Assembly (NCBI GenBank): GCA_011009095.1
Contig: VTPC01090566.1
Span: 19,590 to 83,589 of the forward strand
From: Ignelater luminosus
Lineage: Eukaryota; Arthropoda; Insecta; Coleoptera; Elateridae
Length of the DNA stretch: 64,000 nucleotides
Direction of reading: 5' to 3'
In this document: piece by piece, positions 38,898-50,570 of the stretch
Layout: every line of letters starts with the position of its first letter
Position numbering within the stretch: the stretch's first letter is position 1
Notes under the pieces: generated by a model
What the model saw: only the letters and a program-made list of their open reading frames with translations
What the model was told of the DNA's origin: nothing
The model's database searches: none
Translations under genes and position numbers: made by a program

Positions 38898-40004
38898 AAA
38901 GGTTTTTAGTGCCTGTTTGCCTGCCTATTTTGATGATTATTAATGCCTAAAAATCCGGTCTCTACATATAACCTAATTTAAATTACTAAATGAAAAGCCG
39001 TTAGCAAATCCATTCCAGATTTTTTTTCTATTTACAGGGGATATTATTCAAGAGACACTTTCAAAATAATTCAGAGCTTTATTATTATTATAAAAAGAAA
39101 TCTTGGAAATTCATTGTGTTTTTTTTTTGTTTGCAAATACTTATTTAAGTAATGTCAGTAAGTTTGCAAACGTTCAGCTCGTACTACAGTAATTATATAT
39201 TAAATTTATTCAGTTAAAACACACTTGTTGCAAACATGAGTTCCCATAGGGTACATAATTTTTAATACGTGACTGTTTGCATTTGCATACACATACATCA
39301 AAAGTGTTTCTTGCGTAGTATGTATATTTCAATAAAATAGTTTCAGAAGAGAAAATTGAAAATTCTATATTTATTATATGAAAAAGATCGTGAATTACAA
39401 TATATATGACTGACACTTTTTAAAGTAAACATTCAGGAAATATACGTTAGTATAAGAAGAAATAATAAAGGCTTGACTGGCAGTTTTTACTTATTGAATT
39501 GGCAGCGTTCTATACAGATTTAGAAAAGAATACAGACTATTTAAACTATTTGCTTTAGAGGACTTCGTGCATTTTTTAACATATGGATAGAATGATGAAA
39601 CTACTACATTACCTTTACTTTTAAATAATGAGCATCAAGATATTAAATGAAAACTGAAGTTAATTTATAACTCTATCATTTACTAGGTAGCACATAAAAA
39701 AAAATAAAGAAAGAGTTACTTAATAATTCAAAAACAACTATTTTTGATAGGCATTTCAATTAACGTTAGTCAGTGCAGGATTCATTTATAATTTCTCCCA
39801 TAGATTCTAGATTCTAGAATTTGTCAAAGAAGGAGAATGTGTAAGAAATTGAAGTTTAAGTAGCAAACGAGCTATATTGTTATGGCTTTAATTTCGGTCA
39901 TTTAAGTGTTTTTGTTTCCATATGTACGTCAAATTTAGCATCTTGGTACAATAAACCGTGGTAACGTATGTTTAAAAGTAGGGGCATTGAGAGTTTGTAT
40001 TCCT

Positions 40005-40155
40005 CCACCACCAACGACCAAAGTTCCATGTCTGTACGGTCATCAGGTCCTGAAACCCAGAAGAAAAATACGAAATTCCATTGCAGGCACCTGAACCATT
40101 AAATAGTCTGTAATCATCTACTACCGATGACCAAAATCCCATGTCTGTGTGATAA
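40005..40155. repeat. Degenerate direct repeat pair
   Basis: Two copies of an ACC(A/G)A(C/T)GACCAAA..CCATGTCTGT word occur near 40012 and 40123, about 111 bp apart. They are interleaved with two copies of a CAGG..CCTGAA(A)CC word near 40045 and 40085. This looks like two decayed ~111-bp units. About 130 bp downstream comes GGACGGACAGACGAACAGAC (from about 40278), a low-complexity tract often seen in degraded insect repeats. Confidence 0.45.
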
Positions 40156-40426
40156 AATGATTGACTGGTATTGAAGCTATGTTCAATCTTTTTTATGAAC
40201 CTTTAATAATAAAGATGTCTTGCACAACTTCAGCATCGCAAGGGTGGTAAAAATCGGTTGAATGATGTCGTCGCTACGGGACGGACAGACGAACAGACAG
40301 AAATACAATTACCAAAATAGAAAGTGGTTTTCGCTACTTAATAGTTAAATAATACAAAAATATTTAAGTTTCATAATACTATAGTCCACACGCGATATTT
40401 TCACAAACAGAGAAGTTATATTTCAA

Positions 40427-40452
40427 ATACAGAGTGTTGTAACACCCTGTAT
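40427..40452. repeat. 26-bp palindrome: two transposon ends head to head
   Basis: ATACAGAGTGTT and AACACCCTGTAT face each other across a GT dinucleotide. Each half is the terminal 12 bases of a TACAGGGTGTT-type mariner-like element. This looks like the scar of an element reduced to its two tips. Confidence 0.6.
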
Positions 40453-43400
40453 AGTCTCTCTTCACTTCTTCCACCGGATACTAACTTGCTTATGTGTGTT
40501 TTGTATGGTTTATCTTGTTCTAGTGAACCTGTTTTGATATGGATTTGAAGTTTTTTCTTCTAGGGAACGAAAACCATAGCTGTTGATATAAATGGCTCTG
40601 AACTATATTTTGACCTTTTTAAATTTAGGATAAATATAACTTTCTCTTGTTTTCGTATCTTAGCTGTTACAAAACAGTACCTGCGCTGACCATCTTAAAA
40701 AGGTGCATGAAAGACTCGCAGGCTCATAGACAGAAAAATGTAAATCAAAGAACTTTTGAGCGGGTCTCAAAGTGAAAAAGATGCTTTAACAACGATTTGT
40801 TTTAAAAAAATTAATAAGGTGGCCTGCCAAAGAATGAAAATCAGTATTTTAAGAATTTCTTTTAAAGGCACTTGTAGAGTTGATCTCTATTAGCTTATTT
40901 AAAACCAATACTGTAAGCATGGTTTACAGGATAATCAACCCAAAGCAATGAACAACAGGATACTTCTCCATCTACAAATCAGAAGTCTTTTGTTTGTAAT
41001 TAGGTAGTTGTTGTTTTGTTTTCGAAGCTTGCATTGATCTTTTTAGATAGTTTCGGATAAAAAGCGTATAGTTTTTTGCATTCCAATATCGATAGCTAAA
41101 CATAACCTGTTGTTTCAAATTCTCGATTACATTACATCCTCCACTTGCAACTACAGTGTATTCAAATATCATTAGAAGTATCTTAAGCAAATATTTTAAG
41201 AACATCCACATTTGGACATTTGAAAACTTCAGTAAAATGCAAAAAGCGCTGTAATGCAGATTCTTTACGAGACGCACATAATGAATGTTGGATTATTCTG
41301 CCAATTAGAACTGGTCATTTTAAGATTTTAGTTTTAAGTAGATAACGTCTATTTTCCTGAATGGTAAATTTGCAGCGAACGGTTTTTTTGATTCCCTTGC
41401 TTTATCAGTGGAACAGAAATCTGCAATTATAGGCCTGTTGAAGGTTCATTTGAATGCTAAAAATTATCTGGGAATCTGGACACATGGAAAATACCATCCA
41501 GAATCTAAAATATTCAACTCCAAGGAAATGATATCGCATTTATAAACAACTACGTTCAAGGATGTTCCAGTCTTTTCTTGGAATTAGATAACTGAATAAC
41601 AAAATCAACAGAACTTGGGAATATCTTCAGTATTTTGCTTTAGTGCTTCGTTCACCACTAATATCTTAAATATTCAAAGACTTTTCGAGTAGAGGAACAC
41701 GAGAACTAGTAATCAATGACAGTTCATAAATATCTCAGTATTGAAATGCTTCCAATAAGTCCAGAGATTATGGCACGGCACTTGTCTAAGTAGTCTCTCA
41801 GCTTCTTTTGCAAGTTCTTTCAGGAAAATATCAGGAAAACTTGGAGGAATGTTGATCAGTACTATTTGTGAAATCAAGAACAGATAAAAAATTATCTTCG
41901 TTTAAAAAATTCTTTAAAAACTAAAAAGTAGACACATGTCTAGCTCTAACCTAGACCAAACTAACCTAACTTAAATTAATTTAACCTTCCTAATTATTCT
42001 AGTAGTTACTTAGCCTAATCTATTAAATGAGCTTTAGAGTTTGCTCTTTGCTCATCCTTGTATAGAAAGATAACTTTGCATGTGCTCGTAGTTATTAAAT
42101 AGTAAAATTGTTATAATTTATGAATCATGTTATTAATTTTATTAATTAGTGCAGATTGCAAGATTTCTTGGGTCATTTGCGGTAAGGGCCGCTGTGTAAC
42201 AGTATTTCCATGTAAGGCTCATTCTCATCTTAGGTGGGGTTGAGGCTCACCTGATCACTGCCTGACTACGGTCCTGGAAGCCTCGGAGTACTCCGTTTTT
42301 GTTTTACCTATTGGGCGTCGTTCCTTTTGATCTCGCTGGTGTATTGATAACATTACACTTACAATCTTCGTGTCTGTCGTTTACTATTCCTTCAGCAAAA
42401 GTCAATTTAGTTTGGGTTTCTTCAAGAATACAAACATGCATATTTAAATATTAATTATCTGTAGTGTTTCTCAACTAATTAACTCTTAGCTAACACCATA
42501 GTAACTTTTCAAAAAGCTTTTTGTATTTTATTTATGTATGTAAACGTGGAAGTAGAATTCAAATTAAGTCATTAATAATATTTAACAACCAAAGGCTTTT
42601 GATAGAATTAAGTTTTAAAGCGTATTTTATTAATATGAAAACAAACATTAGGAGACAAATGTATATGAATTCATTTGGTCTCTTTAATTAAGATGCGAGA
42701 CACACACAAACAGCCAGAGTTAAGTCGTCTCTGCTGAATAATTATTTTCGCCATAAATGTTGTGTCTCTTGTTATTTTAGTGGTTGCAACATCATAATTG
42801 ATGAAATGTAGATTCTCTTTTTAATTAAAACAAAAGATTATTTTAATTTGCTTTCGACGTTGTTTAAAAGTGCTGTAACGTGATGTTCGCAGAACTTTCC
42901 GGTTTGTTAGAAATGCGGCAACAAAGTCAGGTAAGTTCGATAATCAAGTGTAATGACTTTAGTTTGGAGGTTTATCTTACTTTCTATTTTGATAAACTAA
43001 TGCTAATTTGTACTCAAGGGTCAATATTGGATTTGTAGTCGTAGTATAATAATAAAATGTATTAATGCGTACTAAAACCTGTATTCCGGTAAAATTTTGA
43101 ATTAACTTATCGATTTGATTTCCACAGGTGTAATAAAAACAACAGCGCTTCTTGAAAGATGTCTTGCAGTTTTGAGGCAACAGGAAGTAAAACATTCTCT
43201 GTAAACTTTCTGCTGAATGTTTTATAAAAGTTCTCTTAACTGTGGTAAAGTAACTGTTTTAATGGAAAATCAAATGCTGACAAGAAATTGTACGGTTTAA
43301 GCGTTTGTAGCAGACTCAAATCAGTAGAAGTACATATTATACTTGTTAGGTAGCAACTTATAAAGTCGTGTACAGTGTAATATCTACCAGACGGTGCTAG

Positions 43401-44132
43401 GTTTGAGACTGGCTAATAAAATCGATACTTCATGATATAACTAATATTTGAAAACTTTCTTAGGCTTATTTCAGTTACTCAGTTATTCTTTGCAACCTTA
43501 ACCATCACCTTCTAAATGTTTTACAAATACAATGAGTCTCGTTTTTTATGTTCCAAAGAATTGGAATCAAATAATAAAATCCTTTACATCTATATCGATG
43601 AAAATGTCAGTACAATACTGATTGATGTAACTTTCGTTATCCTTGACGAAAATTATAAATTTCAAAAACGGCTGCCATTGTATCTGATTGTAAACCATTG
43701 TTAGTCTTCTGTACTTAATTAAGTTGAAAATTTTTAAAAAAGCATCAACTTTAATAACTGTTTATCATTATTTGATTATTGTCAATTAATTGTTCGCATT
43801 ATGACTAAATGTACATAATACATTATTATACAATATAATCTACGTATACAATAAACTTTCCTATCCTATTTGACGACATATTGAGCAGCTGGGTGGAGTT
43901 ATCTAAAACTATTGTTTCTCGCAATAACAATAGTGGTCGGTAAATACAATTTAATCAGTGAAAAACATAGAATTTAGAATTCAGAGACATAAATCGTGTA
44001 TATCGTAAATCTTAAAATATTTTGATCCCAGTACTTGGGCTACGCACAGACAAAGCAGGGAAATAATTATAACAAGAACAAACAATGAAGCAGTAAAGTT
44101 TTAGAAAACTTGATTTTCGCTGTATTGGGGTA

Positions 44133-44151
44133 GTTACTTACTTACTTACTG
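44133..44151. repeat. (TTAC)n microsatellite
   Basis: About four tandem TTAC units. Confidence 0.8.
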
Positions 44152-44286
44152 TTACAACATTATATTCTTTTACCAGATTTATTTTATGATTAACCTTCCT
44201 TATGTAACTTTTTTAAAGTAATATTCTTTATTTTTATTTTATTTTAGTAGTATTTGGGTCATTCCATGAGAAATCTCCGAAGAATG

Positions 44287-44988
44287 GTTGCACGACCATT
44301 TATAAAAATTCTGATTTTTGTGCACAAATATTGATTTTATTAAATATGAAGATTGGCTGTCATCAAGTTCAAACCTTAAGTCTTTGGATTACAAAATTTA
44401 GTGGTTCTCAGAAGGAAGGGTTTGCCCTACGACCTATCAAAATTTCAGGTTGTTCAAGTTACCTCTGGTACAAGTGGCTTAATTAACACGAAATCCGTGC
44501 GTACTGACCTTGACGATTATAAGCCTTGTGAATGCACGAGGAGCCCATTAGTAAATTGTATCAATAACTTGTTCACAATTTTATACTATTTAGCTTCTAA
44601 TATACAATTTTTTATCTTGGTCTCATTTGTTTTGTATTGATTTAATCTTGGGACATTATGGCCCGACTAGGTATAACAAGATAGAATTTCTATCTCCTAT
44701 CATCAACGAGAAAGTAAGCTTTCTGTAAACGTCTGAAATTTCCAAAACTAGGGTGGATCGCGTTGGAAAAATGTACGTCGTGAGAAAACCATTGATGGGA
44801 AATTTTTTAAAAAATTATTTGGAATTAATAATTAAAATCAATAAACTTGGATAATTGATTTAATAATTAATTTCATTAATGATGGACTAAAAAAGTTGCA
44901 TTTGTATTTTAAATTGAATTATTTGGACAGTAAATCATGTGAAAACAGGTGCACAAATAATCAAAGCTTTTAAAAATGGTCGTGCAAC
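44287..44988. mobile_element. Inverted-repeat unit of unknown family
   Basis: The left arm 44287-44329 begins GTTGCACGACCATTTATAAA and ends GTGCACAAAT. The right arm, on the reverse strand from 44988, begins GTTGCACGACCATTTTTAAA and ends GTGCACAAAT. Each is about 40 bp with a few mismatches. No target duplication or transposase is evident. The GGGTCATTCCATGAGAAATC stretch just outside the left arm may belong to the same repeat, in which case the true boundary is further left. Confidence 0.5.
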
Positions 44989-47900
44989 TGATTACTTTAA
45001 GGTTAGGTAGTTCTGCATAGAATAACTCATTTATAATAAAAATACATAAATAATACAGTAACTAACTTTGAAACTTTGAAATAAGAATTCTAACAGTCGT
45101 TTATTACCAAAATCACATGAAAAATTTATTAGATTCTTTCATTTTGTTTGCACAACAGATTTAACATATTTTTGATAGATCTGAATTACTACGACGTCGT
45201 TTCAAACCGTTATGTAAAAAGATTATAAAAGCAAATTTTATATGATATTTACAAACTCACAGTTGGTTCGGTTTTTGTTCTGTTATGACTAGTGGTTGTG
45301 TATTTAGAATATTTGCGCGTTTTTAAACTTCGATGTAACTTTATACGTGAAAGAAAGGAAGTTGAATTTTGAACTAATTCAATTTGTGTTTGCTCTTTTA
45401 TACAGGTCTAAGTTATAAATATTTCAATATCCGGGAATTAATTTTTACTTTTTTGATACTATTTTCAGGATCGCATCTATCCATCTACGATATTTCCCGG
45501 GGTGATCTTGAACCTGATTCGGACCTACAAAGAAAAGCTTGGAAGACGATAGTACCTATATTTTCAAAAGTCTTAATTTTGTTAAGCGAAAGTTAAGCGC
45601 TTAACACTTATGGTTTGTTAAACAGCTTTTGCCTTTGCTAGAGACTTGTTTTCATAAGAAAAAGTGTTTGGACAGGTACGTCTAAATATTTCGTGTATAT
45701 AAAGTTTTACAAAACCAATGAAATCCAATCTTATTACCTTATTTAACTTGGAGAGTTGAAAGATTTGAATACGAAACTTTGTGTTTATCTGGCACGTCTG
45801 GTAGTTTGGCGTCTATTTGAAAAATACCAACTTTACCTACGACCCGACATTGTTGGAAAAGGTTGCACAAGAGTGTTCGAATTCCTTCCGAACGGCTGGG
45901 TCATCTCAGACAAACTCAATGTGACCGAAAATGAGTCACATACGAGTATACAGATACGATCATATACGGTATACATTCGAATTTATTACGTTTTTAAAAT
46001 TTCCCGTTTAAAGAAAGAATTACCGAAAACTCTTTGTCCGAGCTCACCTCGGAATTCGGAGTGACTTCGAACAAAGTTAATTAAGGTTCTAAAAGAATTG
46101 TACTATATCCTTAAAATGATTTCATAGAGAAGCCCAAGAGTTTAAATTATTATTTTAATTTTAGTTCTTATTTATTAGAGAACAATGCACAAAAATGCGT
46201 AAAATCTATTCGAACTCGCCCCGTTTTAAGGTAGCTAAAATAATTACTTAATGAAATTACTTTATTAATAAAATGTTTTGGCAAAAAATTTTATATACAC
46301 ACATCGCCTTTTTTTCAAAATATCCGAAATGTCGGAATTTCTTACAATACTTCTATAAAGGTTAAGACCATTTCCTGATATGCCATTTGCCATCAGTGAT
46401 AAATAATTAATGGGACTAACGTAGCTAATTGTAACCAACATTTGTCAATCGATTTTGGCGACTTCTTTCTTTAAACTCGTCTTTAGGTCATCGAAGGTTA
46501 TCCCAGTTGTTACGGATATGTTCCAAGGTGGAGCTTATTAAACAGAAGGCGACAGTACAAAACATGCACTAATATCGATACCTAACATTTGACTGGATTT
46601 CTGGAATGTGACCAATCAAGATTAATGTTTCTGTTCTGTTTTTCTGTGGAATTCTTTTGCTAAGACAAACTGTCTGGAGGCCATCTTTTTTAATATATTT
46701 CCAATTTACTGCAATAAAGAAAAATATTTTTGTCTAGACCTAGAAAATTGAGTTCTGATAAGGCAAAATGAAAAACGCGATCGTGAAGGATTATAAATGG
46801 TTATGATTACTTATATTTAACTGAGTTAATTGATGTTGATCGTCATATAGTGCTGTAGGTGAAAGTTTACGCTATGTAATATGTAATTAATTTGTGCATT
46901 TGAATTATACTCAACCCAACACTAGGGCTGCGATTACTTTTCCGCATGTCGATATTAACGATAGCAGTATTGGTAGTATTGGTTTTATCAATACTTCGTC
47001 AAAAGCAATATACCCTTGTATTTTTATATTGTTGATATTATTGAATATTGACATTTTCTCCCAACCTACTTTTTTGAAACATACTTTAATTATCTATTTG
47101 TCTGAATAGTTAAGAAAACTTCCTATTTAGTAAGTTTATGTTGGACAACGCCGCCCAATTGTGCCCCGCGATCAAAAAACGGCAATCAAATGGTGTCACG
47201 CCCCAAGTAAGCTTAGGTAAAAGAATCGAACTGTAATCCGGGTCGATGCAAGTATAGTACGAAAATTAATATTTATTCAATTGAGACTTTTTGAAAAAGT
47301 TATTCTTAATGGAGTGCAATATGTGCGGCCAAAAATGCTGCAAGAACGGGACGTTGCTATCATCTAGAAAAGTCATAGTATCGAAGAATCCAGAATTGAT
47401 TAGAGGTATAGTACAGCGAGAGCCAAATGTCAATTACCTTTTTCAAACTGAAATTGAAAAGTAAAGTCGTAAAAGGTATCATTTATGATATTATGTTTAT
47501 GCAGGATATCCCGTAAATGGCACTTAAACGGTAGGGTACATTATTGCTTATTAAAAAGTAATTCAAAAAGTCTAATAGTGTCTTGATCTCTGTGGCTTAT
47601 TTTCTAAAATATTAACAGTTTTTGAAATTAGGTAACATCGTACTTGTAAATATTAAAATTTTCTGATCGTTTTCATCTAGTAGAATTTATGCAGCAATAA
47701 ATTTTAACCGTAATTCATAAAATAATTATTCCTAATTATGAATCATCGTAATATTAAAGAAAACTTTGAAAATGCTTATCAGCATCAAATTACTAGTCAA
47801 ATAAACAAGGAATATGGAGAAAATTAAAGCTACAAAAGAACTAAGATTTTTGATCACAAACATTTAAAGTAACACCTGGAATCGAGAACTGAGAAGTCAT

Positions 47901-48174
47901 AAAGATTTACCACGAGATCCCCGCTAAGATACAGATCTGTATGCAGAGATAGATTCACCTGAAAAAACCCCTAAATACGAAAGCACCCTTCTGAATTTGC
48001 ATTCCAAGTACATTGCAAAATAAAATTAAAATAAAATAATAAAAGTTATTTACAATATTATTCGTTAACAATCGAAAGAATAGTGCATCAATATAATTAA
48101 CAATTGAAAAAATTTCATTTACGTGGGTGTGATCGATAAAAACTTTCTCAGCATGGCCCGTCAATGAATTGGAA
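44989..48174. other. Unassigned DNA with two coding-like patches
   Basis: 45470-45560 begins after a TATTTTCAG acceptor-like site and is open on both strands with balanced composition; neither reading resembles a known family. 47147-47450 is distinctly G+C-richer at its start (AACGCCGCCCAATTGTGCCC) and has one plus-strand frame with only scattered stops containing FEKVILNGVQYVRPKMLQER. This may be a decayed coding sequence of unknown origin. The rest is A+T-rich without features. Confidence 0.4.
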
Positions 48175-48769
48175 CTAATACGTTTGCTACCGCCGGCCAC
48201 TATAGTGGCTTTTGTGGTTTCTCCTGGTGGACCGCGGCTACTATAGTGACCACACAGTTACATGCATGGAAATGTAATAAAAGTTTGTTTCTTTCAGGAA
48301 TTGAGCTAGTCAGCAGCTGCTTGGTCCCATATCAGCCTATTCCACCACCTGCAACCACTGTAATGGCCCTTGCCACATAATTTAGTACAAGCAATTTACC
48401 ATGTGGCGTGTGGAAATAATTGTTTTAATTTGTTCGATAGTTTTGTGAGTTTTATGTGTTTTCGCTGGATTTGAAGATTTACAGATTTATGTACAGTTCT
48501 TTCCAATTAATTTACTTACTTGAGATTTTGTACAGCAAGCATTGCAACTGCTACTAAAGTGGCCGTTGGTCTATATTATTCCTAACCCATGCAATGGACC
48601 AACCTCCACTATAGTAGTTCAAGGTCAAATGGGCACAAAACGATTCTTGAAGCTACTACTACATATAGTAACTGTACCGGAATCGCTAAAATATTCCAAG
48701 TAGTTCCATAGATACGGGTTTGGTCAGTAGAGGAGCACCTCAAACTGAGCCCGGTAGCAAACGTGTTAA
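48175..48769. mobile_element. piggyBac-like MITE with repeated palindromic motif
   Basis: The ends are inverted copies of CACGTTTGCTACCG: TACGTTTGCTACCG after CTAA on the left, and CACGTTTGCTACCG after TTAA on the right (reverse strand). A TTAA target with one mutated copy (CTAA at 48175-48178, TTAA at 48766-48769) is the piggyBac signature. Inside, a palindromic word of the form CCACTATAGTGG recurs in variants at 48196-48209, 48236-48251, 48354-48366, 48550-48564 and 48603-48620. No transposase is present. The terminal repeat is short, so family assignment is provisional. Confidence 0.55.
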
Positions 48770-50037
48770 AAACTTTAAGGCAACCCGGGAAGCAGAAGTC
48801 AAAATGAAGGATTTTCTTGACAGACGGATCTTTAACTTCCTGGACCGTTCAACTATAATCTCTTCGTAGTGCTGTTTGCCTTAACACCATGCGCCTAGCT
48901 ATGAGGTGTAGAAGCCGAATTAAATTTTAGAGAGGACTTCTTGATTTCTTCAAACATTCGAGTATTAAATTTAGAGAAATCATTATTGTCCCCCGTTACA
49001 AAGAAGCTAAAAGGCGAAGAGAAGATTTCATCAGATCCATCCTTATATAATTAAGGAAACTCAAACTTACCCCCAATCACACACACACGAGAAACCTTCA
49101 TCCCTCACAGATGTAAGATAGGTCTGACAGGTCCACCGGTAACAAGAAACCCCTTCTCGCAACCTACTTGACAAGTCGCTCAACCAATTGAAACGTCACA
49201 ACGCCACTCCGCAGAGAAAAATTAAACGCTCAACTAAAAGATCTCTGTTAGAATTCAATCTAAGAAACCAGTTAGCAAACAAAAACTAGGAAGAAGTTGG
49301 TAACTAGCATCAATCTCAACATCTGGTCATCCATTTATTTTACGCAAAGGTGGAAGGAAAACAATTAAAAAAATCACAAAAAATTTTTAATTAAAAACTA
49401 TAACCCTACTCTGATGTCATAACCCTATTCAAATTATTAACTAGTTCCCAAGATTAAACACAATTTAGGAGAAAATCTGCCCGGTAACAGCTATTCAAAT
49501 TTCCTAATCCTACAATGAAAAAATAAACCCGCCGTTGAAAACAATTATACCCTGTGTCCAGCTTGCAAAAATATATAAAAATAGAAAAGTTTGCCAACTC
49601 TAAATTGAATTCAAGAGTTTAGAAAAACTACAGTAAAATTAATCAACCTCTCCGTGCGGACTCATCACTATCAAAAAAAAAAATAAAATACAAGAACACA
49701 CCGAAAGCGCAGATTAAATATAACACATGTAACGGAAGAAAGAAAGTAGACGTTACACTTACGTTTTACGAGATTAAGTATCATCCGGGAATCGGGGCAC
49801 ACGCAATGCATTACTTCAACGGACAGAAGAACAAACTGCCATATGAGTCGTTTCATGCCAAATTCATTGGTGAGTTCTAAATGCTAATTCAAGCAGACTT
49901 ATATTAAACTGCATGGATGCAATAAAAGTACTTACAAGAACAACTAGAAAGAAGATCACCTCCAACAAAGCATTAATGAATACCAAAATGAAATCCTAAT
50001 AAGTCAGCTTGAGTCTGTTAAATCCTATGTTTTATCT
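48770..50037. other. Unassigned DNA, possibly decayed coding sequence
   Basis: Compared with the flanks this stretch is richer in C and has purine/pyrimidine patterning that looks coding-like in places, such as plus-strand REIIIVPRYKEAKRRREDFI near 48975-49035 and KVDVTLTFYEIKYHPGIGAH near 49745-49805. Stops interrupt every frame. I could not assign a family. A CA dinucleotide run sits at 49078-49088 and a poly-A tract near 49673. Confidence 0.3.
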
Positions 50038-50126
50038 CCGCTAATTTTGTGTTTTTGCGGGTCACTTTTCGAGTGTAGTGTCACGAATAAGGCCCTGTTG
50101 CTTAACTTCGATCTTGGTCTAGGAAT
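50038..50126 (-). pseudogene. 5S rRNA-like fragment (5S pseudogene or 5S-derived SINE)
   Basis: On the minus strand the sequence reads GAAGTTAAGCAACAGGGCCT at 50109-50090 and GTGACC at 50065-50060. These correspond to the internal promoter region of animal 5S rRNA (GAAGTTAAGCAAC...GGGCCT, then GGGTGACC). The text after GTGACC (CGCAAAAACACAAAATTAGC) also resembles the decayed 3' part of 5S. Spacing between the two blocks is about five bases longer than in true 5S. It is not a functional 5S gene. A 5S-derived SINE remnant is the main alternative. Confidence 0.3.
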
Positions 50127-50570
50127 ATGGAGCTTTACATTTAAGATCTTAATTAGTTTAGAGCTATGCATTTTTAATCTTATTATAGTAATTAGTTTTG
50201 ACTGCGTATCCAAATGCGCATAATTGACTTAAAAGAGCAAGGTTTTATGATGAGATGCCTTTCTAGCCTGGATTATCGATTTTTAATTAAGGTAGTGTTA
50301 CTACTTACTAACTGACCAAATTGTTTTATATTACGATAGAATTTAATTTGTTCGTAGCACACCTGTTATCTTACTGATCCAAGGCAACAAAAACTTTTAC
50401 ATTCCCAAATCTGATTATTGAATAAAAGCCAAAACTGAGAGCGCATAGTTTTCTAAACTACAGATACACATTCCAGAAATCGCTTTTATAGTAATGTTTC
50501 AAAGTGCGCATAGTTTTCAGTTGCAAGTAACTACTAATATAGTATTATCATACTGTAAAAGTTAAGACTA

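Larger units (their letters stand above)
36945..38964. mobile_element. hAT-like non-autonomous element with a nested MITE
   Basis: The terminal inverted repeats are TAGAGACCGGATTTCTAGGC on the left and TAGAGACCGGATTTTTAGGC on the right (reverse strand), 21 bp with one difference. The first bases TAGAG fit the hAT end consensus (T/C-A-A/G-N-G). The flanks CTTATAAC (36937-36944) and CATATAAC (38965-38972) form an 8-bp target duplication with one mismatch, the length typical of hAT. The right end carries 21-bp tandem repeats with GCCTA words, which look like subterminal transposase-binding arrays. No transposase is readable. The Tc1-type unit at 37698-38534 and a stray transposon end at 37646 lie within it, so the original element was about 1.2 kb. 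Confidence 0.75.
38965..44286. other. A+T-rich DNA, probably Ace intron
   Basis: No gene is recognised. The stretch contains a degenerate direct repeat at 40005-40155, a palindrome of two fused transposon ends at 40427-40452 and a TTAC microsatellite, all listed separately. A G+C-richer patch lies at about 42180-42330. A 101-codon frame at 40972-41277 (-) has no motif and is treated as chance. Confidence 0.5.

Noticed and set aside
40972-41277. 101-codon minus-strand frame
   Set aside because: A+T-driven composition, no recognisable domain.
41935-41990. CTAACCTAGACCAAACTAACCTAACTTAA, telomere-like TTAGG words (written here as described, not as an array)
   Set aside because: Only a few irregular copies; not an array of insect telomeric repeats.
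45470-45560. Exon-like segment after TATTTTCAG
   Set aside because: Open on both strands, no convincing donor site on either, and neither translation resembles a known protein.
45756-46064. 102-codon plus-strand frame
   Set aside because: Begins at a TTG rather than an ATG and shows no family motif; overlapping GTTCGAATTCC resembles a tRNA B box but there is no A box or cloverleaf.
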